Part shown: in pieces, positions 9,801 through 17,220 of the stretch
How positions within the stretch are numbered: position 1 is the first letter of the stretch
How the letters are laid out: the number at the start of each line of letters is the position of its first letter
NCBI GenBank assembly: GCA_039888615.1
Contig: JBDQQS010000023.1
Source: Flavimaribacter sp039888615
GTDB taxonomy: Bacteria > Pseudomonadota > Alphaproteobacteria > Rhizobiales > Rhizobiaceae
DNA: 64,000 nucleotides
Reading direction: 5' to 3' (one strand)
Made by a program: the position numbers and the translations under genes
Notes under the pieces: model-generated
Database searches by the model: none
The model's input: the letters and a program-made list of their open reading frames with translations, nothing else
What the model was told of the DNA's origin: nothing

Positions 9801-10275
9801 CCTTTGCGCTTAGGGCCCCGTCGATGTGCCAGGACCAGGCCAATGCTCGCGGAAAAAGGAACTCGCGCGCAAAGAGGTCCATCTGAACTTCTTGCCGGGC
9901 GCGGTTGCTGTAATCGACGACGCGATCAGCGCCCACGGATGATGGGTCTGCCGAACGCGCCGGATCGATGCTCATGACCGGCGGAATGTCAACCAAGCCG
10001 CCGAATTCATCATGTCCTAGTTCATGGGCGACCAGAAACGCATCGAGGAAGGCGCTTCCGGTATCTTCGTGCAGGATTACCCCGGCATGTCTCTGGAACA
10101 GTGCCCGACCGCCGGTCAGTTGTGGATGCCCGGCAGGAAGTTTCCTGACCTCAATATCGCGATCCCTGGCTTCGTGAAGGGCAAACTCATACGGGTTTGT
10201 CGGGTCGCCGCCCTTGCTTGTGCGCTCCGCGTGAAGATCCGCCGCGCGGGCTCGTGTTGCTTCAATCCGATCCAT
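6844..10275 (-). CDS. IrrE/ImmA metallopeptidase-UvrD helicase-PD-(D/E)XK-like fusion
   Basis: The ATG at 10275 overlaps the upstream gene by 14 bases and yields 1143 residues. The N-terminus carries a zincin motif, HELGH at 84-88, typical of IrrE/ImmA peptidases that cleave regulators. A superfamily 1A UvrD helicase follows, with Walker A AGPGTGKT at 216-223, then LVDEYQDVN, GDAKQSIYRFRGA, and late TIHGSKGLEF and FVALSRAEEHL. The C-terminal 250 residues resemble the AddB/RecB-type Fe-S nuclease: CPRRFFF and CARCPHFFIC supply cysteines. The expected D...(D/E)xK residues are not evident (HEEIETE, then FRRIRTGRK), so the nuclease may be inactive. The gene lies in the middle of the operon. Confidence 0.85.
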   Translation of the reverse strand: MDRIEATRARAADLHAERTSKGGDPTNPYEFALHEARDRDIEVRKLPAGHPQLTGGRALFQRHAGVILHEDTGSAFLDAFLVAHELGHDEFGGLVDIPPVMSIDPARSADPSSVGADRVVDYSNRARQEVQMDLFAREFLFPRALAWSWHIDGALSAKAIAERLGAPYDMVAVQLFDALLLPQTESNEEAAPAPKPLNDEQKRAAEHDGKALLLKAGPGTGKTQTLVGRLSVLKDRGVDPESILLLTFSNKAAGEMTDRAMAAWPEAAGSAWIGTFHSFGLDLLRRFHDRADLPPDPRLIDATEAIALLEDEFPRLRLTHFNDLYDPTDNLRSILSAISRAKDEVVDHHQYRAIAQQMVDVAKTEDERIAAEKCLEIASVYDLYEQLKSDRCAVDFGDLVARPTALVETDDAVRAQLQSRYEHILVDEYQDVNRASVRLLRALKPEGENLWVVGDAKQSIYRFRGASSYNIDRFETDDFPGGTSAQLSTNYRSSQEICDAFREFARTRMDATDFEASAFKGTNGVAPSFVSVESKDHEIDEIAARITACMGKIPFRDQAVICKGNARLAEIASGLEARGIPVLFLGPLFDRPEIKEALSLLSLVIDPRAMGLTCVASMAPFQMAIEDVSLAIEEIRGADKPLPLDWRDILTAIPGLTEGGQVSAKALVDAFAGIEPTATPWQIITKIYLDRTRLAADVATQAREGNANPALALWQFQNFLRSALPEKSGYPIRDLLEHIRRLVILSDERDLRDLPNAAQGLDAVRLMTIHGSKGLEFKALHLPALTSGSIPRSANQSRGLAPPDGMIEGAPFRGSEAIKAGHDEEQRCLFFVALSRAEEHLTLYAPNKQSNGRRQSRSSFIDDISGTLFEASPISTPINASVTSERFTLEVDGIARVSPSQLATYDKCPRRFFFAHVLQVGGRRTESAPMRMHNAIQVVIDELTGRLNDAPDEAELQAIMDAAWTAHGPTEHGYASEYRQISDQLLQFFFQLREGETRRTPQSLSLRFGDAEVVVTAHEEIETEHATVFRRIRTGRKTSTAVTALDAAAFQIAAEGRGEAEFVYLTGRSQDRLAMKVGQLGNKKAAIADAAIAILDGRFPPKRSDRCARCPHFFICTPPALRHAQKKNRNRLTGFLLTPRLSL

Positions 10276-10810
10276 CGCCTGCAAGCAACTTCTGCAAAGC
10301 GCGTTGCTCCTCCTCGGCAAGCCCGGCCTGGCCGACATAGTCCCAGAACTCGATTGGCGCTTCCTTGCTTGGCTTTGAATCGGATTTCATTGCGACGGCT
10401 TGGCCGTCGCCCTGCTGCATTCCACTGATCAGGTCCTGCAGCCGGACATCCAGGCTTGCCGCGAGGCCTTTCAGGAATTCCGCGGGCATCGAGCCGAGAT
10501 GAACAATATTGGCGTTCAATCCCATGAAGAACGCGCGGGGGAGTCCCAGCTTGCGAGCAAGTTCTTTGACCCCATTGCCAAACAACGATTGTCGAACGTG
10601 TTGAACCCTCAAAGCCTCCGCCGTCATCGCCTTTGTCTCAAGCGGCAGGTTGGCCTCAGTCGCCTCGAGGTCGCTCAGCGAAAGCTCGTTAAAGAGCGCC
10701 AGCAAGTCCTTGGTGTACTCGGGATAGCGCTGCAGGTAGTTCTTGAGAACCGCAGGCGACATTTCTTCCTCAATCGTGAAATCGCTTAGGACGTCGTCTC
10801 TATTCGCCAT
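10262..10810 (-). CDS. Uncharacterised IrrE-partner protein (possible helix-turn-helix antitoxin/repressor)
   Basis: This 182-residue, largely helical acidic protein lies directly upstream of the IrrE-UvrD fusion and overlaps it by 14 bases. It also overlaps the sigma-like gene upstream by 11 bases. The segment VKELARKLGLPRAFFMGLNANIV resembles a degenerate helix-turn-helix. In many ImmR-ImmA and XRE-IrrE pairs, the gene just upstream of the peptidase is the repressor that the peptidase cleaves or destabilises. I infer the same relation here from position, not from a clear domain match. Confidence 0.6.
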   Translation of the reverse strand: MANRDDVLSDFTIEEEMSPAVLKNYLQRYPEYTKDLLALFNELSLSDLEATEANLPLETKAMTAEALRVQHVRQSLFGNGVKELARKLGLPRAFFMGLNANIVHLGSMPAEFLKGLAASLDVRLQDLISGMQQGDGQAVAMKSDSKPSKEAPIEFWDYVGQAGLAEEEQRALQKLLAGDGSD

Positions 10811-11603
10811 CGTCGATCTCCAAATCCAGTGCTCGCCTTATTTTCGCATAGGCGCGATCCCGCCGGTTCCGAACTGTCTTTTCCACGCAACCGAGAAGTT
10901 CCGTCATCGACGGTTCGCCATCCTTGCTGGTTTCAATCGGAATGTCTGCGAGCAACAAATCAATCACCTCTCGTTCGTCTGTCGGTAAGGCGTCAATCGC
11001 GCGGCGCAGGTGAATCCGGTAATCGAAATCTTCTTCAGCCGTGAGGCCGGTCTTCTTGTAGCGATCCAACGCCGCCTCCACGACGGTGCGGACCTCCCCG
11101 CTGACGGTGTCCTCCACCTCTTCAGTAGCGTTTTCTCGCCGGTTCACTTTACGAAGTTTGGTGATGCGCGCCGAACGTACTGCCTTGTCGAATACAACCT
11201 CATAGATATCGAGTTGCTCGTCATAGCCTTGCCGGTCGGTGAACATTAGTTCAGTGACATGGTCGATAGTCGCGTCGCGAATCTCGGCAATACGGCTGTC
11301 TTCATAGACCTTGTCGTCTACATGACGGTTCGGGCGTGGACAGGCCGCCTCGACCCGATCGCGCAGTATATCGTAGAGTGCAACAAACCGACCGTCCGAA
11401 TTGTCGGACTTGGTCTGACGCAAGTGATGCACAAGCACCTCTGACGGCACATATTCGCCGTGCCGCCGATCTTTTATTTCGGCTCGCCTCAATAACTCAT
11501 CGAACGGCCAATCGAGGCTCTTTTCGATGAAGTGAGTTACAGGCGGCCGGCGCGTATAAAGTTCGCCGCTTTCTTTCCGTTTTCGAAGTGGGTCGATATG
11601 CAT
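10800..11603 (-). CDS. Sigma-70-family-like regulatory protein
   Basis: This 267-residue protein ends with a segment resembling sigma region 4: AIDALPTDEREVIDLLL, then a loop, then TELLGCVEKTVRNRRDRAYAKIRRAL. That is the pattern of a helix-turn-helix that binds -35 elements. A region-2-like core is not obvious in the first half, which carries many charged residues. It starts 18 bases after abiEii and overlaps the next gene, so it sits inside the operon. It may be an alternative sigma factor or a sigma-like activator for this cluster. It could instead be a structural homologue without polymerase binding. Confidence 0.6.
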   Translation of the reverse strand: MHIDPLRKRKESGELYTRRPPVTHFIEKSLDWPFDELLRRAEIKDRRHGEYVPSEVLVHHLRQTKSDNSDGRFVALYDILRDRVEAACPRPNRHVDDKVYEDSRIAEIRDATIDHVTELMFTDRQGYDEQLDIYEVVFDKAVRSARITKLRKVNRRENATEEVEDTVSGEVRTVVEAALDRYKKTGLTAEEDFDYRIHLRRAIDALPTDEREVIDLLLADIPIETSKDGEPSMTELLGCVEKTVRNRRDRAYAKIRRALDLEIDDGE

Positions 11604-11621
11604 GTTGCGCCGAATCTCAAT

Positions 11622-12731
11622 TCAGGTCGGTTGCCTGCTTTGTGTCTCATTGATGAATATTTCAAGCGCTTCAATACTGTCCATGACTTCTTCGAATTTT
11701 GGCGGGATCCCGAATATCATGGCGGACATCCGCTCATAGTCGGTCTCCAGCTTCTTGCTCATCTCCGCGGTTGGCATCAGGCGGTACGAGCCCGGTTCTG
11801 CCCGATCGTACCGATGATCAGGCGCACGGAACATGAGCTGCTTGTGTTGGCGACATGCCTCGGCCAGATCGCGCATAGAGGCAGCCTTCTCGCCGTACTC
11901 GCCATGCCGCCATATCTGGTGGACGTCGTAGTAGTGCCGGGAATAGCGATTGAGATCGGGGACTGGGCGGCCGGGATCATGATCCGCGGCGCGTTTTTCC
12001 GTCATTTCGGTCATTGCGTGCAGGATCAGCACCTTTTCCCAGAAGGTGCGCTCCGGCTTGACCGTCGTCACGCCGCCGAATTTGAGGTCAACGCCATTGG
12101 GAAGCTCATCTGCCACATAGGGCGTAATCTCGCGCGGTTCGACTGGAACAGGATCGGGCCGGGCGCCGCCCTCTATCCGTACCGCGGCCTGGACATAGCC
12201 GTCTCCCGATCCGAATACGCTGTCATAGCTGACTACCAGGACATCGAGCGCATCTTTGTTCCGATAAGGATCGAAGCCGTAACCAAGGGTGAAATGGCCA
12301 CTCCTGCCTGACAGCCCCTCGACAGCCGCGATCTCTTTCAGCAGCTGGTCACGAAGCGTGCCGGATATGTACTTGCGCGCAGCTTCATCGACCTCCTCGG
12401 CGAGGGCGTTTTGCTGTTTGGTGATGGACGGCAATGCGGCGATGTCGGCCTCAAGCGGGGCATTGATGTCAGCTTTGAATATTCCGATGTCGATGTCTTC
12501 GGAGAACCGTCTGATAAGCCCATAGGCCTTGCTCAGGCTTGTGCCGCCCTTGAAGTAGAGGTGGACCGGATCGTCCTTGCGTCGGTTGAACAGGAAATCG
12601 AGGACCCAGCAGACATAAAGGTCCTTCTCAACATTTTCGGCGCGTGTCTCGAGTTTGGCCGCGACCGCCGAATAAAGGGCTTGGCGTTCATCTGCGCTCG
12701 AGCCGAGGATTTCAGCGAAGGCTTTCTGCAT
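11622..12731 (-). CDS. abiEii: AbiEii-family nucleotidyltransferase toxin
   Basis: This 369-residue DNA polymerase beta-like nucleotidyltransferase has the family motif GGTSLSKAY (62-70) and the catalytic acidic pair in FSEDIDI (D79, D81). Further C-terminal family features include KPERTFWEKVLILHA and SRHYYDVHQIWRH. AbiEii toxins arrest growth through nucleotidyl transfer and give phage abortive infection together with AbiEi. The gene overlaps abiEi by 20 bases. Unusually, it is followed within 18 bases by the sigma-like gene, so the toxin gene lies at the head of a longer gene train. Confidence 0.9.
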   Translation of the reverse strand: MQKAFAEILGSSADERQALYSAVAAKLETRAENVEKDLYVCWVLDFLFNRRKDDPVHLYFKGGTSLSKAYGLIRRFSEDIDIGIFKADINAPLEADIAALPSITKQQNALAEEVDEAARKYISGTLRDQLLKEIAAVEGLSGRSGHFTLGYGFDPYRNKDALDVLVVSYDSVFGSGDGYVQAAVRIEGGARPDPVPVEPREITPYVADELPNGVDLKFGGVTTVKPERTFWEKVLILHAMTEMTEKRAADHDPGRPVPDLNRYSRHYYDVHQIWRHGEYGEKAASMRDLAEACRQHKQLMFRAPDHRYDRAEPGSYRLMPTAEMSKKLETDYERMSAMIFGIPPKFEEVMDSIEALEIFINETQSRQPT

Positions 12732-13455
12732 GTGCCCCCGTCGTATCTGATGGCCGCGATGCGTCGTCCGGACTTTCGTCGGTCGACAGTGCTCGCGTGA
12801 TTTTTTCGATTACCGGATACATCCAGGCGGGAACCGCTTGGATATTCTGACTTAGGTCTTGGACAATTGCTTCGCGCTCCGGAGCGCTTGAGAGCCGTCG
12901 GACAATCCCGTTGACGGCCGCATCGAGGCTCGCGCGATCCTCGCGAAACCATGACAGAGCCTGGACGACGCGCATGGCCGGCCGGCCGGCCCAGAACGCT
13001 GTCTTGGCAGAGATCCGCTTGAAGTCGAGCTTGTAGATGACAGGTTCTTTGGCGTTCGGGTCACCGGTGTTGGCGACAATCTCGATCGTCCTCGGATAGG
13101 TGTCGGCGTAGATCGTACTACGGGCCGGGACTGCCGTCGTCAGCCCCAGATCATTGGCCGCCGTCATTCCGTCAACGAGCACGCGCAGCTTGTCGCGCCG
13201 CGCGATTGCATCGACAAAGGATGCGATCGAAGGGAACACCATTTTGCCGGTCAGTTTGCTTGAGGTCGGTTTGTCATACAGGCCACGGCACGGGCGCCGG
13301 ATATCTCCACTTTTGGCCAACCTTTGCAGGGCTTTCTCGACCCCGTTGGGGCTTGCAATGTCGAGGAAGTCTGCTCGCGACCACACGCCAGCGGGAGCAC
13401 CCGCTGCGATACGCGCGTGAACGCGATTAAGTGTGTCAGACGTGGGGTCAGGCAT
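12712..13455 (-). CDS. abiEi: AbiEi-family antitoxin (DUF6088-like)
   Basis: This 247-residue protein has an N-terminal winged helix (GVWSRADFLDIASPNGVEKAL, then LAKSGDIRRPCRGLYDKP). The C-terminal domain is typical of AbiEi/DUF6088 antitoxins (VDGMTAANDLGL, TPARST-like and KLDFKRI segments). AbiEi neutralises the toxin in a type IV manner and represses its own promoter by binding repeats. Direct and inverted repeats matching that expectation lie at 13491-13558, upstream of the start. The start codon is the ATG at 13455, followed closely by the DPTSDTLNRV segment. Confidence 0.87.
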   Translation of the reverse strand: MPDPTSDTLNRVHARIAAGAPAGVWSRADFLDIASPNGVEKALQRLAKSGDIRRPCRGLYDKPTSSKLTGKMVFPSIASFVDAIARRDKLRVLVDGMTAANDLGLTTAVPARSTIYADTYPRTIEIVANTGDPNAKEPVIYKLDFKRISAKTAFWAGRPAMRVVQALSWFREDRASLDAAVNGIVRRLSSAPEREAIVQDLSQNIQAVPAWMYPVIEKITRALSTDESPDDASRPSDTTGAHAESLR

Positions 13456-13490
13456 TGGATTCCCTCGTTGTGTGACCGAAGATTATATAC

Positions 13491-13558
13491 AAATTTTGGT
13501 CAGTAGCAATGTTAATAGTGATTGGAGACCAAAGTTTCTATATAAATTTTGGTCAGTA
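13491..13558. repeat. AbiEi operator candidate: two direct repeats plus one inverted copy
   Basis: The 15-base sequence AAATTTTGGTCAGTA occurs exactly at 13491-13505 and 13544-13558. Between them, at 13527-13537, GACCAAAGTTT is an inverted copy of the core AAATTTTGGTC with one mismatch. The block lies in the AT-rich gap between abiEi and the DUF2971 gene, where an autoregulatory AbiEi site is expected. It may also affect the divergent DUF2971 promoter. Confidence 0.75.
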
Positions 13559-13693
13559 TATGGATGCGGGAAGCTGAACGTAGATATCGAACTGCTACCG
13601 ATACCGCACCGCACTGCGGCCAGGTTGTGAATGATTCCTGGCCTAATGCCGGCAGATCGACCAGAATAAAAAGACATACTACTGGAGACGATA

Positions 13694-14653
13694 TTGCAGC
13701 GACAATTACCAAAGAGGATCTACAAATACCGTGCTTTCAGCAGCCGGGTCCTCGATATGCTGGTTGCCGATCAGCTCTATTTTTCCGACCCAGCGGACTT
13801 CAACGATCCCCTGGACAGCCGGCCCAATGTCGAGGGCGATATTACCGATCACGAGTTGGAACACATCCTCAGCCGACTCGTCGAGCAGCGCATCAAGGCG
13901 GAAATGACGACGGCGGCGAAGTCGCTCAAATATCGCGGCCCCAAGACCATCGATCATATCGCGCGCCACAGCCGCAAACACGCGGACAGCCTGCTCAACG
14001 AAATCCGCTACAACGCCGGCAATCCTGCCTACGAAATGGACGACCCAGAGCATTTCCTCCTGACCCAATATCTCGAAGAAGAGCTTCTGAGGCGCTACAA
14101 CAGAGGCATCGTCTCGTTTGGCGCCCGCACGACCTGCCCCTTGATGTGGAGCCATTACGGCGACCAGCACCGCGGCATCTGCGCCGGCTATTCGGTTCCC
14201 GAAGACGCCTCCGACAAGCTGAACAAGATCGAGTACGGCGGGAGCCGAAACGTCAAGGCAAGTGATGTTGCCGTTATGGAACAAGACCCCGCCGCGCGGC
14301 GGCGGGTCGATGAGGCGGTTCTGCTCCGCAAGGCCCGTTCTTGGAGTTACGAACGGGAGTGGCGACTGATCGGTACGCGCGGCCTGCAGGATTCTCCGCT
14401 CGAGCTCGAAGAGGTCGTCTTCGGGATCAGATGCGATTCAGCCCTCAAATACACGATCTTCAAGGCGCTGGAGGACCGCCACCGGTCCGTCAAGTTCTAC
14501 GAAATGCGGGAGCAGCACGGCACGTTCCGGCTCCTCAAACGCCGTGTCGACTTCGGCGAGCTCGGGGCGTCGCTGCCGCGGCGGTCGCGCGACGTCTTCG
14601 ACGCTTTCGACAACCTCGATATCGAAGAGCCCCCGCACGGCGGGTCTCATTGA
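13694..14653 (+). CDS. DUF2971 domain protein
   Basis: This 319-residue protein has the DUF2971 hallmarks: an N-terminal IYKYRAF...QLYFSDPADFNDPLDSR, a central MWSHYGDQHRGICAGY, and a C-terminal ARSWSYEREWRLIG. The chosen start is TTG, supported by a GGAG motif seven bases upstream. DUF2971 proteins are common in phage-defence neighbourhoods but have no settled biochemical role. The gene is divergent from abiE and is followed by a small uncharacterised gene 27 bases downstream, with which it probably forms a two-gene operon. Confidence 0.83.
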   Translation: MQRQLPKRIYKYRAFSSRVLDMLVADQLYFSDPADFNDPLDSRPNVEGDITDHELEHILSRLVEQRIKAEMTTAAKSLKYRGPKTIDHIARHSRKHADSLLNEIRYNAGNPAYEMDDPEHFLLTQYLEEELLRRYNRGIVSFGARTTCPLMWSHYGDQHRGICAGYSVPEDASDKLNKIEYGGSRNVKASDVAVMEQDPAARRRVDEAVLLRKARSWSYEREWRLIGTRGLQDSPLELEEVVFGIRCDSALKYTIFKALEDRHRSVKFYEMREQHGTFRLLKRRVDFGELGASLPRRSRDVFDAFDNLDIEEPPHGGSH

Positions 14654-14680
14654 TCGCGGCAAATTTGGAGGCCCGAACCC

Positions 14681-15304
14681 ATGGCTGACGACATTCCGGA
14701 AAAACCGGACTTCGAGTCGCTTCTGCGCACGGATTTCCGCTGGCCGACGGAAGGGGACGCGCCGTTCACGCAATCGGAAAACTGGGAGCAAAACGCTTAC
14801 ATCGACCGGTTTGGTCACGGCCGGATCATCATGATGATGAACGGCTACAAAATGGCCGGCGACCTCATGGTTGCCCAGGTCGCCCGTGACCGACACGACG
14901 GCGACGTCCTCGTCTTTCCGGTCGTTTTCAACTACCGGCAGTTCATCGAGTTGTCGCTCAAGTTCCTGATCGCCACTTACGGTCACACCGTCGGCATCCA
15001 GGCCGAATGGAGCACCCATGACCTCAAATCCCTTTGGGAGACCTTCTTGAAGGTCCTGGAGGGTTATGGTCACGACGATGCCGAAGGCACTGACGCAATC
15101 GTCGGAGAGATTATCTTGGACTTTGCAAAGGTGGATCCGAGATCGTTTTCGTATCGTTACCCCGTCGATACGAAGGGTGATCCCGTTTTGCTTGCGCATC
15201 AGGAAATCGACCTTCACCGGCTGGCTGATGTCATGCACGGGCTCGACGGCTATTTCTCCGGCTGTGATGGGTATCTGGACGATCTGCAAAAAGCAGGCCC
15301 GTGA
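14681..15304 (+). CDS. Conserved hypothetical protein downstream of DUF2971
   Basis: This 207-residue protein is not recognised. It has an aromatic and acidic N-terminus (FRWPTEGDAPF, ENWEQNAYIDRFGHGR) and a predicted helical core around FPVVFNYRQFIELSLKFLIATYG, followed by WSTHDLKSLWETF. That core is somewhat reminiscent of HEPN-like or AbiV-like helical proteins. A GGAGG site precedes the ATG. Its position, 27 bases after the DUF2971 gene, suggests a functional pair in the defence island. The IS110 element lies about 180 bases downstream. Confidence 0.7.
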   Translation: MADDIPEKPDFESLLRTDFRWPTEGDAPFTQSENWEQNAYIDRFGHGRIIMMMNGYKMAGDLMVAQVARDRHDGDVLVFPVVFNYRQFIELSLKFLIATYGHTVGIQAEWSTHDLKSLWETFLKVLEGYGHDDAEGTDAIVGEIILDFAKVDPRSFSYRYPVDTKGDPVLLAHQEIDLHRLADVMHGLDGYFSGCDGYLDDLQKAGP

Positions 15305-15500
15305 CGAAGGTGCCAGCGAACGAGAGGTGATGCGGGCGATTCTGCAGGCTGTGATTTCGGTCTCCAGATCGGTAGGCGGTATTCGCATTGAAGGGAGGTC
15401 GGCGTCGCCCTTCGGGCCGGGCTGTTGGCAAAGCGGAAGCCCGCAAGCGGTCTTCCCCCATCCGGGCTGCCATCCCTTCTATAATCGGACCCCGGACGTC

Positions 15501-15927
15501 AAGGCACGATCTTTGCGGATTTTGGAGGTTTGTCCGAGGCCATGGCCTGGGTGATTTCCAGCAGTTTGGGCAGCCGCGCGTATCGTGCGACCGTGCTCTA
15601 CCTCCAGCCGGCGAGCCGGCTTCCGACCAAACCCGTCTGCAACGGTTTCGGCCCATTCGGGTTACGATCACTCTGCCGGACAGTCCGCATCACTCTTCTA
15701 TTCGGAGTCGCATATGTTGCGCTCCATGATGGGTTTCGATGAGGTGGTCGTCCACGCTGACGGCACGTGCTCTGGTGTCACAGGGATGGCCTCGGACTGA
15801 CCGGCACAGGGATCGCGACGGACTGACGTTTCCCCTCGGAGCTGAACGTCTCCGGCGGAATCTCAGGTCAGGTGGTCACGGCGCCAGGTTGATCATCATC
15901 GCCGAAGCGGAAGCATTCGCCTGTGAC
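15501..15927 (-). other. IS110 3' noncoding segment, possible bridge-RNA region
   Basis: This 427-base stretch lies between the transposase stop and the left inverted repeat and holds no convincing gene. It contains a strong short hairpin, AGCCGGC-GA-GCCGGCT, around 15606-15621, and other GC-rich dyads. Its location downstream of the transposase is where IS1111-type elements encode their structured guide RNA. No guide loops were resolved by eye. Confidence 0.35.
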
Positions 15928-16911
15928 CTACATCTGATGCATGACGATGGCAATGCGGCGCGCGAGCGCAACAATCGCCTTTGCTGTCCCAGATCGCTTT
16001 GCGACCTTCATCGCCCATGCTTTGAGGGAACACCATTTCTTCGACACCAGCATCATCGAAGTCGCGGCCTCGACCAGCAGATAGCGCATGAGCTTGTCGC
16101 CGGATTTGGAGACATGCCCCGACCGGTCGATCTCTCCCGATTGATAAACCCGCGGCGTCAGTCCCAGATGCGCCGGAACAAGTTTCGAGCGCTTGAAGCG
16201 GCCGGGATCGTCAATGGTCGCCTTGAACGCGAGAGCTGTCAGTGGGCCGACGCCCGGTATCGTCTGGAATAGCTTGCAGATTGGATCGGCGCGTGAGGCG
16301 CGCTCAAGGGCGTTGTTCAGCTTGCGCATCTGTGCCCGCATTTCGTCGCGCGCCGCCAGAAGCGGTTCGATTGCCGGCAGCAGCATGGGCTCCTCACTAC
16401 AGAGCTCTTTGACCCGCTCGCTGAACTTGCACCGGTTGACCTTTCCAAGTTTCAGTCCCTGGGTGCGCAAAAGGGCTCGGATCGTGTTTTCGATCTGCAG
16501 CATCGTCGTCATGAACTGGCGGCGGCCGATCAACAAGGATCGGACGAACTGCGACGGCCGGCTTTTCACATGCACGGGTTTGAAGTGTCCGACACGCATC
16601 ATGGTGGCGATCCCGTGCGCGTCGTTGCGGTCGGTCTTGTTCGGCCGCGTTGAGAGGAACCTTTGCGTGTGCCGCGTCTCAAGGCAGAACACCGGGAAGC
16701 CCGCATCCTGCAACGCGCTGTATATCCATTCCGAGAGCGGACAGGCCTCAAGCCCGACCAGGGTTATTTCCCCCTTCAATTTCGAAAGTTTCGCGATGAT
16801 TTCTGCCGGCTCCGAGCGAGCGGTCACCTGGAGAACGTTTGAGCCGTCCTCATCAATTGCGCATATCGCCGTTTTATTGAGGCCGAGATCCAATCCGATA
16901 AATAGTTTCAT
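15928..16911 (-). CDS. IS110-family transposase
   Basis: The start at 16911 (MKLFIGLDLGLNKTAICAID) gives 327 residues. The N-terminal RuvC-like DEDD residues are visible in IGLDLG, in LEACPLSEW, and in NKTDRNDAHGIA. The C-terminal transposase-20 domain has IPGVGPLTALAFKATI, then GLTPRVYQSGEIDRSG and SGDKLMRYLLVEAA. The active serine expected in IS110 enzymes would lie in this last region. The open frame extends upstream, but the extension shows no family similarity, so the shorter start is used. The gene appears intact. Confidence 0.92.
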   Translation of the reverse strand: MKLFIGLDLGLNKTAICAIDEDGSNVLQVTARSEPAEIIAKLSKLKGEITLVGLEACPLSEWIYSALQDAGFPVFCLETRHTQRFLSTRPNKTDRNDAHGIATMMRVGHFKPVHVKSRPSQFVRSLLIGRRQFMTTMLQIENTIRALLRTQGLKLGKVNRCKFSERVKELCSEEPMLLPAIEPLLAARDEMRAQMRKLNNALERASRADPICKLFQTIPGVGPLTALAFKATIDDPGRFKRSKLVPAHLGLTPRVYQSGEIDRSGHVSKSGDKLMRYLLVEAATSMMLVSKKWCSLKAWAMKVAKRSGTAKAIVALARRIAIVMHQM

Positions 16912-17220
16912 TGCCAGATTCTCCATGATGTTCGAACCAGGCACGATGGTAGCAGACGTCCGGGGTCCGATTATCCCATCTGACGCGGGGGGGCGACCGG
17001 GAGGATCAGGGAAAACCGGAAAGTTCATGGGTGCCGCTTGCGCGCTGCGGCCGGCAAGGGAGGCTTCGCCGCTCCGGGCGCCGAAAACTGCGACCCGGCA
17101 CAAATGCCGGCTTGCCAAAAGCGCCCTTGTCCTGCCTTGCTCTTCGCGGCCTCCGGGTTTCGCCCCTACAGAATAGGGAGCGGAAACTGGGCAGAGGACC
17201 GCGCGAAACGCGGAGAGTAA

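Larger units (their letters stand above)
15481..16974 (-). mobile_element. IS110-family (IS1111-like) insertion, 1494 bp with 20-bp perfect inverted repeats
   Basis: A DEDD transposase gene is bounded by two perfect inverted 20-base repeats at 15481-15500 and 16955-16974 (left copy begins ATAATCGGACC). Short upstream (about 40 bases) and long downstream (about 430 bases) noncoding segments flank the transposase. In the IS1111 group the guide (bridge) RNA lies downstream of the transposase, which fits this layout. IS110 elements usually lack conventional terminal repeats, so the repeats could be subterminal features or part of the target. Exact ends are therefore uncertain. Confidence 0.7.

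Noticed and set aside
16193..17176. 327-residue plus-strand frame across the IS110 transposase
   Set aside because: It is antisense to a well-supported transposase gene.
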